A stretch of 64,000 bases of DNA from Psychrobacter sp. Cmf 22.2 (GTDB lineage Bacteria > Pseudomonadota > Gammaproteobacteria > Pseudomonadales > Moraxellaceae), in the NCBI RefSeq assembly GCF_001921745.1, contig NZ_MRYA01000001.1:434001-498000 (forward strand). Direction: 5' to 3'. The first letter of the stretch is position 1, and every line of letters begins with the position of its first letter. This document shows, piece after piece, positions 31,501-42,835 of the stretch. Both the position numbers and the translations under genes were made by a program. A model generated the notes under the pieces. That model was not told the origin of the DNA and did no database searches. It saw only the letters and a program-made list of their open reading frames with translations.

Positions 31501-31808
31501 ATGGCTTTTTTATGGCTATGTGGTGACTATAAGTCATAGTTAGTAGTTATACTCATATCTAGCATCTGTATTTGCTTTGTTTAATGGTATACCCTTGAAA
31601 TTTTAGTCGTCACAACCATCTACTATATATCGATAATATGTATTTTAGTATAATGATACAAATATTTTGTGAGAGCGACAAACTAAATACCCATACACAG
31701 ACCTAACTAAACTTCCTGATTTACTTAGACTTTTATCTAATTGCTAGCCTTTTTTATAGCTCATAACGTTCTATAAATGCTTCATCAACGTTGTAACGAG
31801 TCTTACTT

Positions 31809-34157
31809 ATGAATGATTCTATCCGTACTGCCAATGACCAATCTTATGATGTCGACACTGATATTCAGTCTAATACGCTGCTTGAGCCTCAACGCGCGCA
31901 CTTGCAATTAGCCATTGATGGTATGACATGTCAGGCCTGTGCGTCTAGAATCGAAAAAGTCCTTAATAAGAAACCCTCAGTTTATGAAGTGAATGTAAAC
32001 TTCGCAGGTGAGACCGCCAATGTCGATTATGATCCAGCGCAGACAACACCTGAACAAGTCGCAGAGTGGGTGAATAAAACAGGTTTTGTCGCAAACTTGC
32101 AGGCCGCTGATAACTTGTTTGCCAAGACGGATAAAGATACCGCGACAGAGTATCCATGGCGATTAATTGCGCTATGGGTCTGCTTGGTACCGTTTTTAGT
32201 CGGTATGGCGGGGATGCTCTTTGGACAGGGTATGGCGTGGATGCCGCCTGTTTGGATTCAATTTATCCTTGCAACCGTTGTACAATTTGGCTTGGCGTTG
32301 CCGTTTTATAAAAGTGCTTGGGCGTCCATCAAAGGTGGTCTTGCCAATATGGATGTGCTGGTCGTCATTGGTACAGTGACTATTTGGGCGTATTCAACCT
32401 ATTTATGGCTCACGCATGGCGATGGCACATTAAACAGTTTACTGCAAAATAGCCATGGCGGTGGACATGGCCCTGCAGTATATTTTGAAGCAGGGGTCAT
32501 GGTCATTGCTTTTGTTCGTACTGGTAAGTATCTAGAAGAACGCACTAAAAAGCATAGCCTTAATAGTATCGATCTATTGTTGTCATTGACGCCAGATGAA
32601 GTCGAACAACAACAGTCAAATGGCGACTTTCACAATGTCGCACTGCAAGACGTGCAGGTCGGAGATATCCTGCGTGCCAAGCAAGGCAGTCGTGTTGCCA
32701 CCGATGGTGTGGTCATTGGTGGTAGTGGCTGGTGCGTAGAGAGTCATTTAACTGGCGAGTCTGTCCCTCTAAAAAAAGAAGAAGGCAATGAGCTGCTTGC
32801 AGGCGCTTTGGTCGAAAACGGTAGCTTGTTATATCGCGTCAGTGCAAAAGGTAGCGATACCAAACTTGGTGATATGGTGCAAGCTCTTAGCGATGCGCAA
32901 GGCTCCAAAGCCAATTTGGCGCGTCTGGCTGATAGAGTAACAGCAGTATTTGTCCCAGTCGTTGTGGCCATTGCTATCGTCACTTTTGCGCTGACATGGT
33001 GGCTGACCGGTACGATTGATACCGCTTTAATGCATGCAGTTTCGGTGTTGGTGATTGCGTGTCCCTGTGCGCTTGGATTGGCGACGCCAGCGGCTATCAT
33101 GGCGGGCATGGGTGTCGCTGCGCGTCATGGCGTCTGGTTTAAAGATGCGCAAAGCCTTGAGGCAGCAGGCAATATTGATACTGTCGTGTTGGATAAAACC
33201 GGTACATTGACTGTCGGCAAACCTACCATCGTTGACCAAGTTATGGTCGATAAGTCCTTACCTATAGATGACGTATTGCAAATTGCTGCAAGTGTTGAAG
33301 CACATGCCAGTCATCCGTTGGCAACGGCACTCATTAATGCGGCAACAGCGCGCAATCTGTCGTTGTTGACGGTCACTGATATCAGCGTCATCAAAGGTGC
33401 TGGTATACAAGCAAACATAGAAGGTCTTGGTCTGGTCAAGGTCGGTACGGCAGAGTTTGCCAGTTTAAGTTTACCTAAGCTGATGCCAAAGGTGTGGCAG
33501 ATTGCCAGTACGGTTGCCGTCAGTGTCAATGATGAACCCTTAGGCGCTTTTGCCTTGGCTGATGATCTAAAGACTGATACCTCGCAGGCTATTAATGCAC
33601 TACAAGATTCTGGCATCAATGTCATTTTGATGAGTGGTGATAAGCAGTCGGTCGTCGATCATGTGGCAGGACAGTTGGGTATCGAAAAAGCTTATGGCAA
33701 GATGAGCCCGCGTGATAAAGCCAGCCAAATTGCCGTACTGCAAACGGCAGGTCATAAAGTTGCGATGGCAGGAGATGGGGTCAATGATGCGCCAGCGATG
33801 GCCACCGCTGATGCAAGCTTTGCGATGTTTGAGGGGACAGATGTCGCTCAGCATAGTGCTTCTGCACGTTTGATGGGCGAGTCGCTCATGCATATAGATG
33901 CGGCACAAAAGATCGCTCAAGCAACGTTACGCAATATCAAACAAAACTTATTCTTTGCCTTTATCTATAACTGTTTAGGTATACCGCTTGCCGCTTTTGG
34001 TTTTTTAAATCCCATGATAGCTGCCGCTGCTATGGCGCTAAGCTCTATCTCAGTATTGATGAATGCGCTACGATTAACACAGTTTAAGATGAAGGTTGAG
34101 CTTGATAATACAGTATCTACGTCTAATCTTGATAGCTATGACCCATCAAAGACCTAA
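31809..34157 (+). CDS. copA: Cu(I)-translocating P1B-type ATPase
   Basis: Inner-membrane pump that exports Cu(I) from the cytosol. The 782 residues contain one N-terminal HMA domain with GMTCQAC near residue 38, eight predicted membrane segments, the ion-path motif CPC (ACPCALG), the actuator motif LTGESVP, the phosphorylation motif DKTGTLT, the P1B-specific HP (ASHPLATAL) and the hinge GDGVNDAPA. The paired residues in the last two membrane segments (YNCLGIPLAAFG and MALSSISVLMNALR) fit the CopA-type Cu(I) site. The ribosome binding site is weak. Confidence 0.95.
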   Translation: MNDSIRTANDQSYDVDTDIQSNTLLEPQRAHLQLAIDGMTCQACASRIEKVLNKKPSVYEVNVNFAGETANVDYDPAQTTPEQVAEWVNKTGFVANLQAADNLFAKTDKDTATEYPWRLIALWVCLVPFLVGMAGMLFGQGMAWMPPVWIQFILATVVQFGLALPFYKSAWASIKGGLANMDVLVVIGTVTIWAYSTYLWLTHGDGTLNSLLQNSHGGGHGPAVYFEAGVMVIAFVRTGKYLEERTKKHSLNSIDLLLSLTPDEVEQQQSNGDFHNVALQDVQVGDILRAKQGSRVATDGVVIGGSGWCVESHLTGESVPLKKEEGNELLAGALVENGSLLYRVSAKGSDTKLGDMVQALSDAQGSKANLARLADRVTAVFVPVVVAIAIVTFALTWWLTGTIDTALMHAVSVLVIACPCALGLATPAAIMAGMGVAARHGVWFKDAQSLEAAGNIDTVVLDKTGTLTVGKPTIVDQVMVDKSLPIDDVLQIAASVEAHASHPLATALINAATARNLSLLTVTDISVIKGAGIQANIEGLGLVKVGTAEFASLSLPKLMPKVWQIASTVAVSVNDEPLGAFALADDLKTDTSQAINALQDSGINVILMSGDKQSVVDHVAGQLGIEKAYGKMSPRDKASQIAVLQTAGHKVAMAGDGVNDAPAMATADASFAMFEGTDVAQHSASARLMGESLMHIDAAQKIAQATLRNIKQNLFFAFIYNCLGIPLAAFGFLNPMIAAAAMALSSISVLMNALRLTQFKMKVELDNTVSTSNLDSYDPSKT

Positions 34158-35790
<1,633 letters not shown>

Positions 35791-35904
35791 TACTTAAGCT
35801 GTATTGGTGGTTAACACTAGACGATATATGGAGATTTATATATTGTCTAGTAAGCTTAGCTAGTTTTTATTTGATATCTTTATATTATTTGGCGTTATCG
35901 TTTT

Positions 35905-36213
35905 ATGAAATACTTTAGCCAATTTATATTACTCGCTTTAGCTGTTGCAGTACTATTAGGGCTGCAATATCAGTATTGGTTGGGTGAAAATGGTCGATTT
36001 GAGCATAATAAACTGCTTACTCAAATCGAAGATCAGCAGCGCCTAAATGACAACCAAGTGGCGGCCAATAACCTATTACGTACTGATGTACACGACCTAA
36101 AAAACGGTCTTGAAGCAGTAGAAGAGCACGCTCGTTTAGACTTAGGGTTGATCAAGCCAAACGAGACTTTTGTACAAGTATCAACCGCACCCACCACCCA
36201 TAGTCGTCAGTAG
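35905..36213 (+). CDS. ftsB: Cell-division protein FtsB
   Basis: A bitopic inner-membrane protein of the FtsQLB complex that activates septal peptidoglycan synthesis. The 102-residue chain has one N-terminal membrane segment (residues 7-22), a GENGRFEHNKL-type junction matching the FtsB LWxGxxG region, and a periplasmic coiled coil to about residue 75 that ends with the family motif EEHARLDLGLIKPNET. Its place right after eno and before ispD supports the call. Confidence 0.93.
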   Translation: MKYFSQFILLALAVAVLLGLQYQYWLGENGRFEHNKLLTQIEDQQRLNDNQVAANNLLRTDVHDLKNGLEAVEEHARLDLGLIKPNETFVQVSTAPTTHSRQ

Positions 36214-36336
36214 CTTTGTTGAGATTTCATCAAACCCTCCCTATACGACGACGATTCTATTTAACTTTATATTAACTCTTAAAGTTTGTCTTTTTTGAGC
36301 AAGGTTCTGATGGGCTATAACCATGAGTAGCATGTT

Positions 36337-37104
36337 ATGAATACCAAACCTAGTGTACACGCGATGATTGTCGCTGCAGGTCGCGGTAGTCGTTTCGGTG
36401 CATCTATTGCTAAGCAATATATAAAATTGCAAGGGCAGACGCTACTACAAAACAGCGTAGCAAGACTTGCTAGTAGTGCGTATATTGATGAGTGCCTATT
36501 GGTGATAGCGGCAAATGACAATACGGCGCAGACGCTTGATTTTAAGCTTCCTATACATTATACCATCGGTGGTACGGAACGTTGGCAATCGGTACTAGCA
36601 GGTGTCAAGGCAATTAGTAACGCAGGTGCTACAGATTCAGATTTGGTTTTGATTCATGATGCCGCGCGTCCTGCTGTTCCAAGTCTTGATATCGATAAAG
36701 TGATCGAAGCGGCAATGCTGGAGCCGTATGGCGCTATTCTGGCTACTCCTGTCGCCGATACTCTAAAAGAGTCCTATCTGCAATCCAACGCTACATCTGA
36801 ACTTGCAGATATACCTTCTATAAGTGATGCTATGACTAGCAGTAGCGCGCATCCTTATACTACACGTACGATTGATCGTAGTAATATGTGGCAAGCGCAA
36901 ACGCCGCAAGTATTTCGCTTGGGTCAATTGCAGCAAGTATTGGCTTATGTGTCTGAACATCAGCTTATGATTACAGATGAGGCCAGTGCTTTTGAGCACC
37001 TAAAACTTCCTATTCGACTGGTTAATGGCAGTCGTCAAAACATCAAACTGACCTATCCTGACGATGCTATATTATTAACAGCCATCCTAACCGCTCAAAA
37101 TTAA
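36337..37104 (+). CDS. ispD: 2-C-methyl-D-erythritol 4-phosphate cytidylyltransferase
   Basis: Third enzyme of the MEP isoprenoid pathway, joining CTP and MEP to CDP-ME. The nucleotide-binding loop AAGRGSRFGA is at residues 10-20, HDAARPAV near residue 110 and the C-terminal VNGSRQNIKLTYPDD is typical. At 255 residues it is slightly longer than average because of a Ser/Thr-rich insertion around residues 150-185. ispF, the usual next gene, is not present; a BLUF gene follows. Confidence 0.95.
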   Translation: MNTKPSVHAMIVAAGRGSRFGASIAKQYIKLQGQTLLQNSVARLASSAYIDECLLVIAANDNTAQTLDFKLPIHYTIGGTERWQSVLAGVKAISNAGATDSDLVLIHDAARPAVPSLDIDKVIEAAMLEPYGAILATPVADTLKESYLQSNATSELADIPSISDAMTSSSAHPYTTRTIDRSNMWQAQTPQVFRLGQLQQVLAYVSEHQLMITDEASAFEHLKLPIRLVNGSRQNIKLTYPDDAILLTAILTAQN

Positions 37105-37535
37105 GATTTCCCTCTTTCTATATCTCTACTTCCATCAATGATATTAGTTATAAATAGTAATCTTGATACGCTATCTATCATTCTTATTGATCTCAATAAT
37201 TATAAGTGTCTATTAGTGTAGTATTAACGTAGCGCAGTAACAAAATTTTTATTTCCTGTTTTCTTGGTCATAGACTGCGTTAGCCCTTGATATATCTACA
37301 TTTCCGAATATAAGAGAAAGTATAGAACATTGTCTGGTTACAATTTTCTAGATCTAGGTTACATATTAAGTTGCTTAGTTGACCAAACTGCCTTATCATG
37401 TAACTAAGTTAATACAATTAATAATAAAACCTATAATATCAATAATATGACGAGATACGAAATTTTATTTTTAGGCTTGTTTCTTTATTTTGAAAATTAT
37501 GGGCGTTCTTTCGCTTGACTTTAAGGGGCATTTAC
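37105..37535. other. Upstream region of the BLUF gene
   Basis: A 431-bp AT-rich gap without a gene. Its length and the independent terminator behind the BLUF gene suggest separate regulation from ispD. No operator was recognised. Confidence 0.4.
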
Positions 37536-38156
37536 TTGTCAGACATTACTACTATAAACAAATCAGAAGAATTAGATCTTTATCAGTTTGTATATGTTAG
37601 CCGAATTACTTCCACTGGATTATCAGGCGCTAGTACATTAAATGACATCGCTGAATGTTCTATAAAAAACAATAAGGACGATAACATTACTGGCGTACTT
37701 TGTTATGGCAATGGTTATTTTTTTCAGTGCGTAGAAGGGTCAGAGCAAGTATTAACCAATTTAAAAAACCGTCTTTTATTAGATGATAGACACAAAGATA
37801 TACAGACTTTAGAGTTTTCGGAGATTAGCGAGCGTGGATTTACTAGATGGTCGTTACGCTCCATCATCCTTGAACGATGGATGATTAGTGATCCTAAAGC
37901 GAAGGCTCTTATGCCTTTTAAACCCTATAACTGGGCCCCTAATGAATGGAAGCAATTCTTGAAAATATTAAAAGGTTATTATAAAGAGCAAGAAGAAACA
38001 GGCGACGTCGATGCTCAACCAATTAAGTACAATGCACTAGGTCTGACGTTAGGTAGAGTAGTGGGACAGCACCAAGCCTTTTTCTTAATTCAAACGGTAC
38101 TAGGTGCACTTATTATATTGGCATTGTTATGGTTTATGCTCTCTGATAAATTCTAA
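37536..38156 (+). CDS. Membrane-anchored BLUF-domain blue-light sensor
   Basis: A 206-residue protein. Residues 15-110 form a BLUF domain that binds FAD and switches its hydrogen-bond network under blue light. The key residues of AppA are present: Tyr20 in VYVSR, Asn46 in KNNKD, Gln64 in YFFQCVEG and Trp105 in FTRWSL, with Leu107 in place of the usual Met. DDRHKD and the conserved ERGFTRW also match. A linker of about 70 residues leads to a C-terminal membrane segment (FFLIQTVLGALIILALLWF) with a very short tail, so the sensor would face the cytosol. The start is a TTG with an ideal aagggg ribosome binding site; no ATG is available upstream. Confidence 0.9.
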   Translation: MSDITTINKSEELDLYQFVYVSRITSTGLSGASTLNDIAECSIKNNKDDNITGVLCYGNGYFFQCVEGSEQVLTNLKNRLLLDDRHKDIQTLEFSEISERGFTRWSLRSIILERWMISDPKAKALMPFKPYNWAPNEWKQFLKILKGYYKEQEETGDVDAQPIKYNALGLTLGRVVGQHQAFFLIQTVLGALIILALLWFMLSDKF

Positions 38157-38182
38157 TAGTAAATAAATTCACAGTGCTTTAT

Positions 38183-38212
38183 AAAAAGCCAGCGTCCTGC
38201 TGGCTTTTTCTA
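38183..38212 (+). terminator. Terminator of the BLUF gene
   Basis: The stem aaaaagccagc / gctggcttttt with a 5-base loop is followed by T-rich sequence. It is symmetric. Confidence 0.88.
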
Positions 38213-38267
38213 TTTTGCGTATATAACAACTAGAGCAGCGAGGCCACTAGAGTACATCAACAGGCAC

Positions 38268-38303
38268 AAAAAAAGCCCATAAAATCCAATAGATTTTATG
38301 GGC
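38268..38303 (-). terminator. Terminator of tRNA-Glu
   Basis: A perfect 12-bp stem gcccataaaatc / gattttatgggc with a 5-base loop spans 38275-38303, and seven A on the left give the minus-strand U run. Confidence 0.88.
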
Positions 38304-38343
38304 TTAAAAAACGCTAAATTAACTGCTATAGCGATTTAATATA

Positions 38344-38419
38344 TGGCGTCCCCAGGGGGATTCGAACCCCCGTTACCGCCGTGAAAGGGCGGTGTCCTAG
38401 GCCTCTAGACGATGGGGAC
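38344..38419 (-). tRNA. tRNA-Glu (anticodon TTC)
   Basis: The reverse complement folds as a complete 76-base tRNA: acceptor gtcccca / tggggac, anticodon stem ccgcc / ggcgg around the loop ctttcac with anticodon TTC (plus-strand gaa at 38383-38385), T-arm gggggttcgaatccccc and an encoded CCA end. The sequence is a close match to gammaproteobacterial tRNA-Glu. Confidence 0.98.
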
Positions 38420-38472
38420 TAGGTACTACACCTTCAGCTGCTTTCACCGTTTATGCTGAAGTGGTGCACATT

Positions 38473-38670
38473 CTAATGGCGTCTACGCTTTGTGTCAAGC
38501 CTTTTTCTTCGTCTTTTTAAAATTAAATACCTTTTTTTGATAGCGCGGCGGGGATGCAAGTCTTTACTCTTTAAATGATGGCGAATCCATAGAGAAGTGC
38601 AAGCACTGATAGTCACGGCCAGTAACATATAGCCAAGAATGGTAGCCCATAATTTAAATTGTGGATCCAT
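38473..38670 (-). CDS. Small membrane protein with a basic tail
   Basis: A 65-residue frame with a good ggaggg ribosome binding site 8 bases before its ATG. One hydrophobic segment (residues 8-28, LWATILGYMLLAVTISACTSLW) is followed by an extremely basic C-terminus (RRRKRLDTKRRRH). By the positive-inside rule the basic tail should be cytosolic. I do not know a family. It lies 53 bases upstream of tRNA-Glu on the same strand and could be co-transcribed with it. Small size leaves some doubt. Confidence 0.55.
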   Translation of the reverse strand: MDPQFKLWATILGYMLLAVTISACTSLWIRHHLKSKDLHPRRAIKKRYLILKRRRKRLDTKRRRH

Positions 38671-38982
38671 TGTAAAGTCCCTCCGTCTTACCTATATAGC
38701 GCATTATGTACGTGATATAGGATATGAGCAACTCAGATCATCTACAGAAAATTACTGTGTTGATATAGCTAGAAACCATAGAAGAGAAGTGAGCTATCAA
38801 TTGCATTTATGCAGTAGAGTACATGAACTTTAATAGACAGCTATCTTTTTTATTATTTACTATGGTTTCAACAGTCATCTTCTTATTGATTATAAAATCA
38901 AGATGGTAAAGTTATTTAAATACTAAAACCAACTTAATGACCAATAAATGTAATAATAACCATCCGCTACTGTCGCTACTGT
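38671..38982. other. Gap between rnt and the small membrane-protein gene
   Basis: 312 bases with no supported gene. A 64-codon plus-strand frame overlaps the start of the small membrane protein gene but has no ribosome binding site. The region should hold the promoter for the minus-strand small protein and tRNA. Confidence 0.4.
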
Positions 38983-39792
38983 TTATTCGTCGTCGTTGTC
39001 ATTCAACTCTACCTCTGTTTGCTCAGTATGTAAAGCATTAGGCAACATAGGGTAATGGTTTAGAATATGACAAAATAACTCAGCAGTCTTTTGGGTATCA
39101 TAGAGCGCTGAGTGAGCATGATTGCCGTCAAACTCAAGTCCTGCGGCTTTACAAGCACGTGCAAGTACTGTCTGACCAAAAGCTAAAGCTGATAAAGTAA
39201 CCGTGTCAAATACTGAGAACTGATGAAACGGATTGTGATTTTTGCTATTGGTACGCATGACTGCAGCATTCAAGAATGCCAAGTCAAAATGAGCATTGTG
39301 ACCGACTAGCACGCATTGACGGCAATCTTCGGCGCGGCGCACTTCTTTTAAACTTTTGAATATACGGCGTAAGGCGGTTTTTTCATCTTCTGCAATCGCT
39401 TTACGCATAGGATTGTTGGGATCAATACCAGTAAATGCCAATGATCTCGGCTCTAAATTGGCACCTTCAAAAGGCTCAATATGAGCGTTAAGCGCTTCTC
39501 CTGGATAAAATACGCCATCCTGGTTTAATAAGATTGGAATACAAGCAATCTCAAGCAATGCATCAGTTTGTGCATTAAAACCTGCTGTCTCTACATCTAC
39601 AATGACGGGTATAAACTTACGAAAGCGCTCTTTCATAGTCATTGGAGCCGAATCTTGCTCAGTCTCCTCATAGGTTTGGTTAGCATCAGAATCGGTAGGC
39701 AAATCTATGCCTTTATTATTAGATTTAGGACTGCTAGTTTGAATGTGTAATGAATCATCATTAGACAAGGGAGCGTCGTTTTGAATGGTCAT
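38983..39792 (-). CDS. rnt: Ribonuclease T
   Basis: A DEDD-family 3'-5' exonuclease that trims stable RNAs and turns over tRNA CCA ends. The catalytic acids are visible in DVETAGF (DxE), GHNAHFD and HSALYD (residues about 66-245). The 269 residues include about 50 extra, acidic, disordered-looking N-terminal residues; the internal Met at position 51 (MTMKERFRKFIPVIVD) would give the usual RNase T length. It lies 127 bases behind pyrC on the same strand, a pairing also seen in Pseudomonas and Acinetobacter. Confidence 0.94.
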   Translation of the reverse strand: MTIQNDAPLSNDDSLHIQTSSPKSNNKGIDLPTDSDANQTYEETEQDSAPMTMKERFRKFIPVIVDVETAGFNAQTDALLEIACIPILLNQDGVFYPGEALNAHIEPFEGANLEPRSLAFTGIDPNNPMRKAIAEDEKTALRRIFKSLKEVRRAEDCRQCVLVGHNAHFDLAFLNAAVMRTNSKNHNPFHQFSVFDTVTLSALAFGQTVLARACKAAGLEFDGNHAHSALYDTQKTAELFCHILNHYPMLPNALHTEQTEVELNDNDDE

Positions 39793-39919
39793 ATTAAGTT
39801 AAGTCACTTTTATCGATGATATAAATGCACTGATATGCTGTGAGTATCCAATACTACTAATGTAGTAGCAATGAAACACTCACAGCATCTCGGTCGCATT
39901 AAGGGTGTTTAAGCACGGT

Positions 39920-40999
39920 TTAAGCTTTGATAGACCATGGTAGTATCTCACCAGCCATGAGTGGGGTAAGCGTTTGTCCATCAAAATAAGGGTAACCTGC
40001 CGGCACTTGCATAGGATTATTTGTCAGAGTAACAGTGTTTTCGTTGACTGGCAGTCCATAAAATTGAGCGCCAAAACGACTGGCAAAGCCTTCTAATTTG
40101 TCAATTTTGCCAATACTATCAAATGCAGTAGCGTATAAAGGCAAGGCTATTGACGAGCTATAACAGCCTGCGCAGCCACAAGCAGCTTCTTTTTTGTCTG
40201 TGGCGTGTGGCGCTGAGTCTGTGCCCAAAAAGAACTTTGGACTGCCACTAGTAGCCACATTGAGCAGTACTTCTTGATGTTGTTTGCGTTTTAGGATAGG
40301 CAAACAGTAGAAGTGTGGCTTGATACCGCCAAGTAGCAAATGGTTACGGTTGAACATTAGATGCTGCGGGGTAATCGTAGCTGCCACCTGATTGCCTTGT
40401 GCCAAGACAAAGTCAGCCGCGTCACTAGTGGTAATATGCTCCATCACAATCCTAAGAGTAGGAAATTTGGCAATAATCTGTCCAAGCACCTCATCCAAAA
40501 ATCGCTTTTCGCGATCAAAGATGTCGACATGATCGTGTGTCACTTCACCATGCAATAGCAGCGGCAGATTGTACTTTTCCATGGCTTCAAACACATTAAC
40601 GCAAGCATTGATGTCAGTTACACCATCAGCAGAGTTGGTTGTGGCTCCTGCTGGATAAAGCTTAACCGCTTGTACGAAACCAGACTGTGCAGCCAGCTCA
40701 ATATCTTTTGCAGTGGTTTGATTGGTTAGATATAAAGTCATTCGCGGATCAAAGGCAGCTTTGCGCTCAGCGTCTAAATCACTGGCTTGCAGGTGTTGTA
40801 AAATGCGCTCACGATAAGCACGAGCATCATCTACGTTTTTGACTGGTGGTACCAAGTTTGGCATGCAAATAACGCGATTAAAACTTGCTGCTGCATGTTT
40901 GACAGTGGTCGCTAGTGCTTTATCATCACGTAAATGAATATGCCAATCATCAGGCTGAAGGATGGTTAACTCTTTAATGGAATCAGTAGTTTGAGTCAT
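39920..40999 (-). CDS. pyrC: Dihydroorotase (PyrC, class II)
   Basis: Zinc enzyme cyclising carbamoyl-aspartate to dihydroorotate in pyrimidine synthesis. The metal-binding HxH is in [10 protein letters not shown] near residue 19. The carbamylated Lys lies in [13 protein letters not shown] (near residue 106), later His in LLHGEV and [10 protein letters not shown], and the catalytic Asp in GTDSAPH. At 359 residues it matches the E. coli-type short PyrC. It is divergent from argG. Confidence 0.97.
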   Translation of the reverse strand: MTQTTDSIKELTILQPDDWHIHLRDDKALATTVKHAAASFNRVICMPNLVPPVKNVDDARAYRERILQHLQASDLDAERKAAFDPRMTLYLTNQTTAKDIELAAQSGFVQAVKLYPAGATTNSADGVTDINACVNVFEAMEKYNLPLLLHGEVTHDHVDIFDREKRFLDEVLGQIIAKFPTLRIVMEHITTSDAADFVLAQGNQVAATITPQHLMFNRNHLLLGGIKPHFYCLPILKRKQHQEVLLNVATSGSPKFFLGTDSAPHATDKKEAACGCAGCYSSSIALPLYATAFDSIGKIDKLEGFASRFGAQFYGLPVNENTVTLTNNPMQVPAGYPYFDGQTLTPLMAGEILPWSIKA

Positions 41000-41475
41000 A
41001 GTGTTCTATGTCTTGAGGTAGTGAAAAAAGAGGGTAGTAAACTATACTAAGCTATAAACGCTGCAACGAGGCCATTTTGATTTGGGCGAAGGTTTTTGAT
41101 CTAGTATCTTAATTGTAAAAAATTACGACCAAATGGCTTGTTCTACATAACGCTGCTTATTCGTCACTGTGTTTATTTATAGCGAGGTATAAACCTTAAC
41201 CATCATAGCAGATTTGACCGCTGGACTAAATATATGCCCAAATATAACTACCTAATCTGCTATTAATAAGAGGGAAATTTTTCATACGCGCCAGCTTTTT
41301 CTATACGCATTAACGTTACTAGTATATATGGTAGATATATTCGATAAATCATCATCTACAAAGCCGTTATCCTTTTGCCAATTGTGAATATGATGTACAC
41401 TGAGTAGGCAATTTAATCTTCGATTCATTATCAGTATTTTTTCTGATAACTAAATTCTTATATTAGGAGTTGTTC
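41000..41475. other. Divergent pyrC/argG regulatory region
   Basis: 476 bases without a gene. A perfect inverted repeat ttatcag-N8-ctgataa lies at 41428-41449, ending 26 bases before the argG start, where it could form a leader hairpin or an operator. No ArgR-type box was clear enough to claim. Confidence 0.45.
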
Positions 41476-42714
41476 ATGGCTCAGCTTGATCCAAAAAATA
41501 TCAATAAAATCGTATTAGCATATTCAGGTGGCCTTGATACCTCAATTATCGCTAAATGGCTGCAAGAAACTTATGATGCTGAAGTGATTACTTTTACTGC
41601 TGACATCGGTCAAGGTGAGGAAGTTGAACCAGCACGTGCCAAAGCTGAAGCGATGGGTATCAAAAACATTTATATCGAAGACTTGCGTGAAGAGTTTGCT
41701 CGTGACTATGTGTTCCCCATGTTTCGTGCCAACGCTATCTATGAAGGTGAGTACCTGCTAGGTACCTCTATTGCGCGACCATTGATTGCCAAGCGTTTGG
41801 TTGAAATTGCCAAAGAACACAATGCTGATGCGATCAGTCATGGTGCGACTGGTAAAGGTAATGACCAAGTACGTTTTGAGCTTGGTGCAGTTGCTTTGTC
41901 TCCAGATGTGGTAACCATTGCACCGTGGCGCGAGTGGGATTTATCTAGCCGTGAGAGCTTGATGAAGTACGCCGAAGAGCATGACATCGCAATCGACTAT
42001 GCCAACCAAAAGACAAAGTCACCATACTCGATGGATGCCAACCTTTTGCACATCTCTTATGAAGGCGGTGTGTTAGAAGAGCCGTATACAGAAGCAGAAG
42101 ATGATATGTGGCGCTGGTCAGTGAGCCCAGAAGAAGCGCCTGACGCGCCGCAGTATTTAGAACTAGAGTATGAAAAAGGTGATATCGTTGCTATCGATGG
42201 TGAGGCCCTTAAGCCTTACGAAGTCATGATTAAGCTAAACGAGATTGGTGGTAAGCATGGCATTGGACGTTTGGATATTGTAGAAAACCGCTACGTTGGC
42301 ATGAAATCACGTGGTTGTTACGAGACGCCAGCTGGCACGATCATGCTAAAAGCGCATCGCGGTATTGAGTCGTTGACGCTAGATCGTGAAGCTGCACATC
42401 TAAAAGATGAGCTAATGCCACGCTATGCAAAAATCATCTACAACGGCTATTGGTTCAGTCCTGAGCGTATGATGCTACAAGCGTTGATTAACAAATCACA
42501 AGAGTATGTCAATGGTACGGTACGTGTAAAGCTATATAAAGGTGCGGTGAGTGTCGTTGGTCGTAAGTCTGATGATTCATTATTTGATGAGAAAATCGCA
42601 ACTTTTGAGGATGATGCTGGTGCCTACGATCAAAAAGATGCAGAAGGCTTTATCCGTCTAAATGGGTTGCGTTTGGCTATCGAAGCTAGCCGTGGACGCG
42701 ACTTATCAAAATAA
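41476..42714 (+). CDS. argG: Argininosuccinate synthase
   Basis: Joins citrulline and aspartate in arginine synthesis with ATP cleavage. The PP-loop [11 protein letters not shown] starts at about residue 11, followed by [21 protein letters not shown] and [16 protein letters not shown]. The ATG at 41476 has ggag 7 bases upstream; the in-frame TTG at 41470 lies too close to that site. The resulting 412 residues are the usual short bacterial ArgG. Two successive hairpins end the unit. Confidence 0.98.
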   Translation: MAQLDPKNINKIVLAYSGGLDTSIIAKWLQETYDAEVITFTADIGQGEEVEPARAKAEAMGIKNIYIEDLREEFARDYVFPMFRANAIYEGEYLLGTSIARPLIAKRLVEIAKEHNADAISHGATGKGNDQVRFELGAVALSPDVVTIAPWREWDLSSRESLMKYAEEHDIAIDYANQKTKSPYSMDANLLHISYEGGVLEEPYTEAEDDMWRWSVSPEEAPDAPQYLELEYEKGDIVAIDGEALKPYEVMIKLNEIGGKHGIGRLDIVENRYVGMKSRGCYETPAGTIMLKAHRGIESLTLDREAAHLKDELMPRYAKIIYNGYWFSPERMMLQALINKSQEYVNGTVRVKLYKGAVSVVGRKSDDSLFDEKIATFEDDAGAYDQKDAEGFIRLNGLRLAIEASRGRDLSK

Positions 42715-42723
42715 GCTAAAGAA

Positions 42724-42750
42724 ACTATCAAAGAAACCATCTTTGATAGT
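42724..42750 (+). other. Perfect hairpin just behind argG
   Basis: A perfect 10-bp inverted repeat actatcaaag / ctttgatagt starts 10 bases after the argG stop. It has no T run and precedes the real terminator; it may protect the 3' end of the argG mRNA. Confidence 0.6.
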
Positions 42751-42770
42751 CAGTTAATGCTTTAAACGAT

Positions 42771-42812
42771 AAAAAACAGAGACCTATACCCGTAGAGTCT
42801 CTGTTTTTTGTG
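42771..42812. terminator. Bidirectional terminator of argG and the converging unknown gene
   Basis: The stem aaaaacagagac / gtctctgttttt with a 13-base loop has a T run on each strand. Confidence 0.85.
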
Positions 42813-42835
42813 GTTTTTTTGATGACTGTCTTTGT

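Noticed and set aside
31501..31808. CueR-type operator before copA
   Set aside because: No inverted repeat close to the known CueR site pattern could be found by eye.
38639..38833. 64-codon plus-strand frame overlapping the small TM protein gene
   Set aside because: The opposite-strand frame has a good ribosome binding site, this one has none.
41000..41475. ArgR box between pyrC and argG
   Set aside because: A tgaatatgatgtaca stretch around 41385-41400 matches only part of the ArgR pattern, which is too weak to claim.
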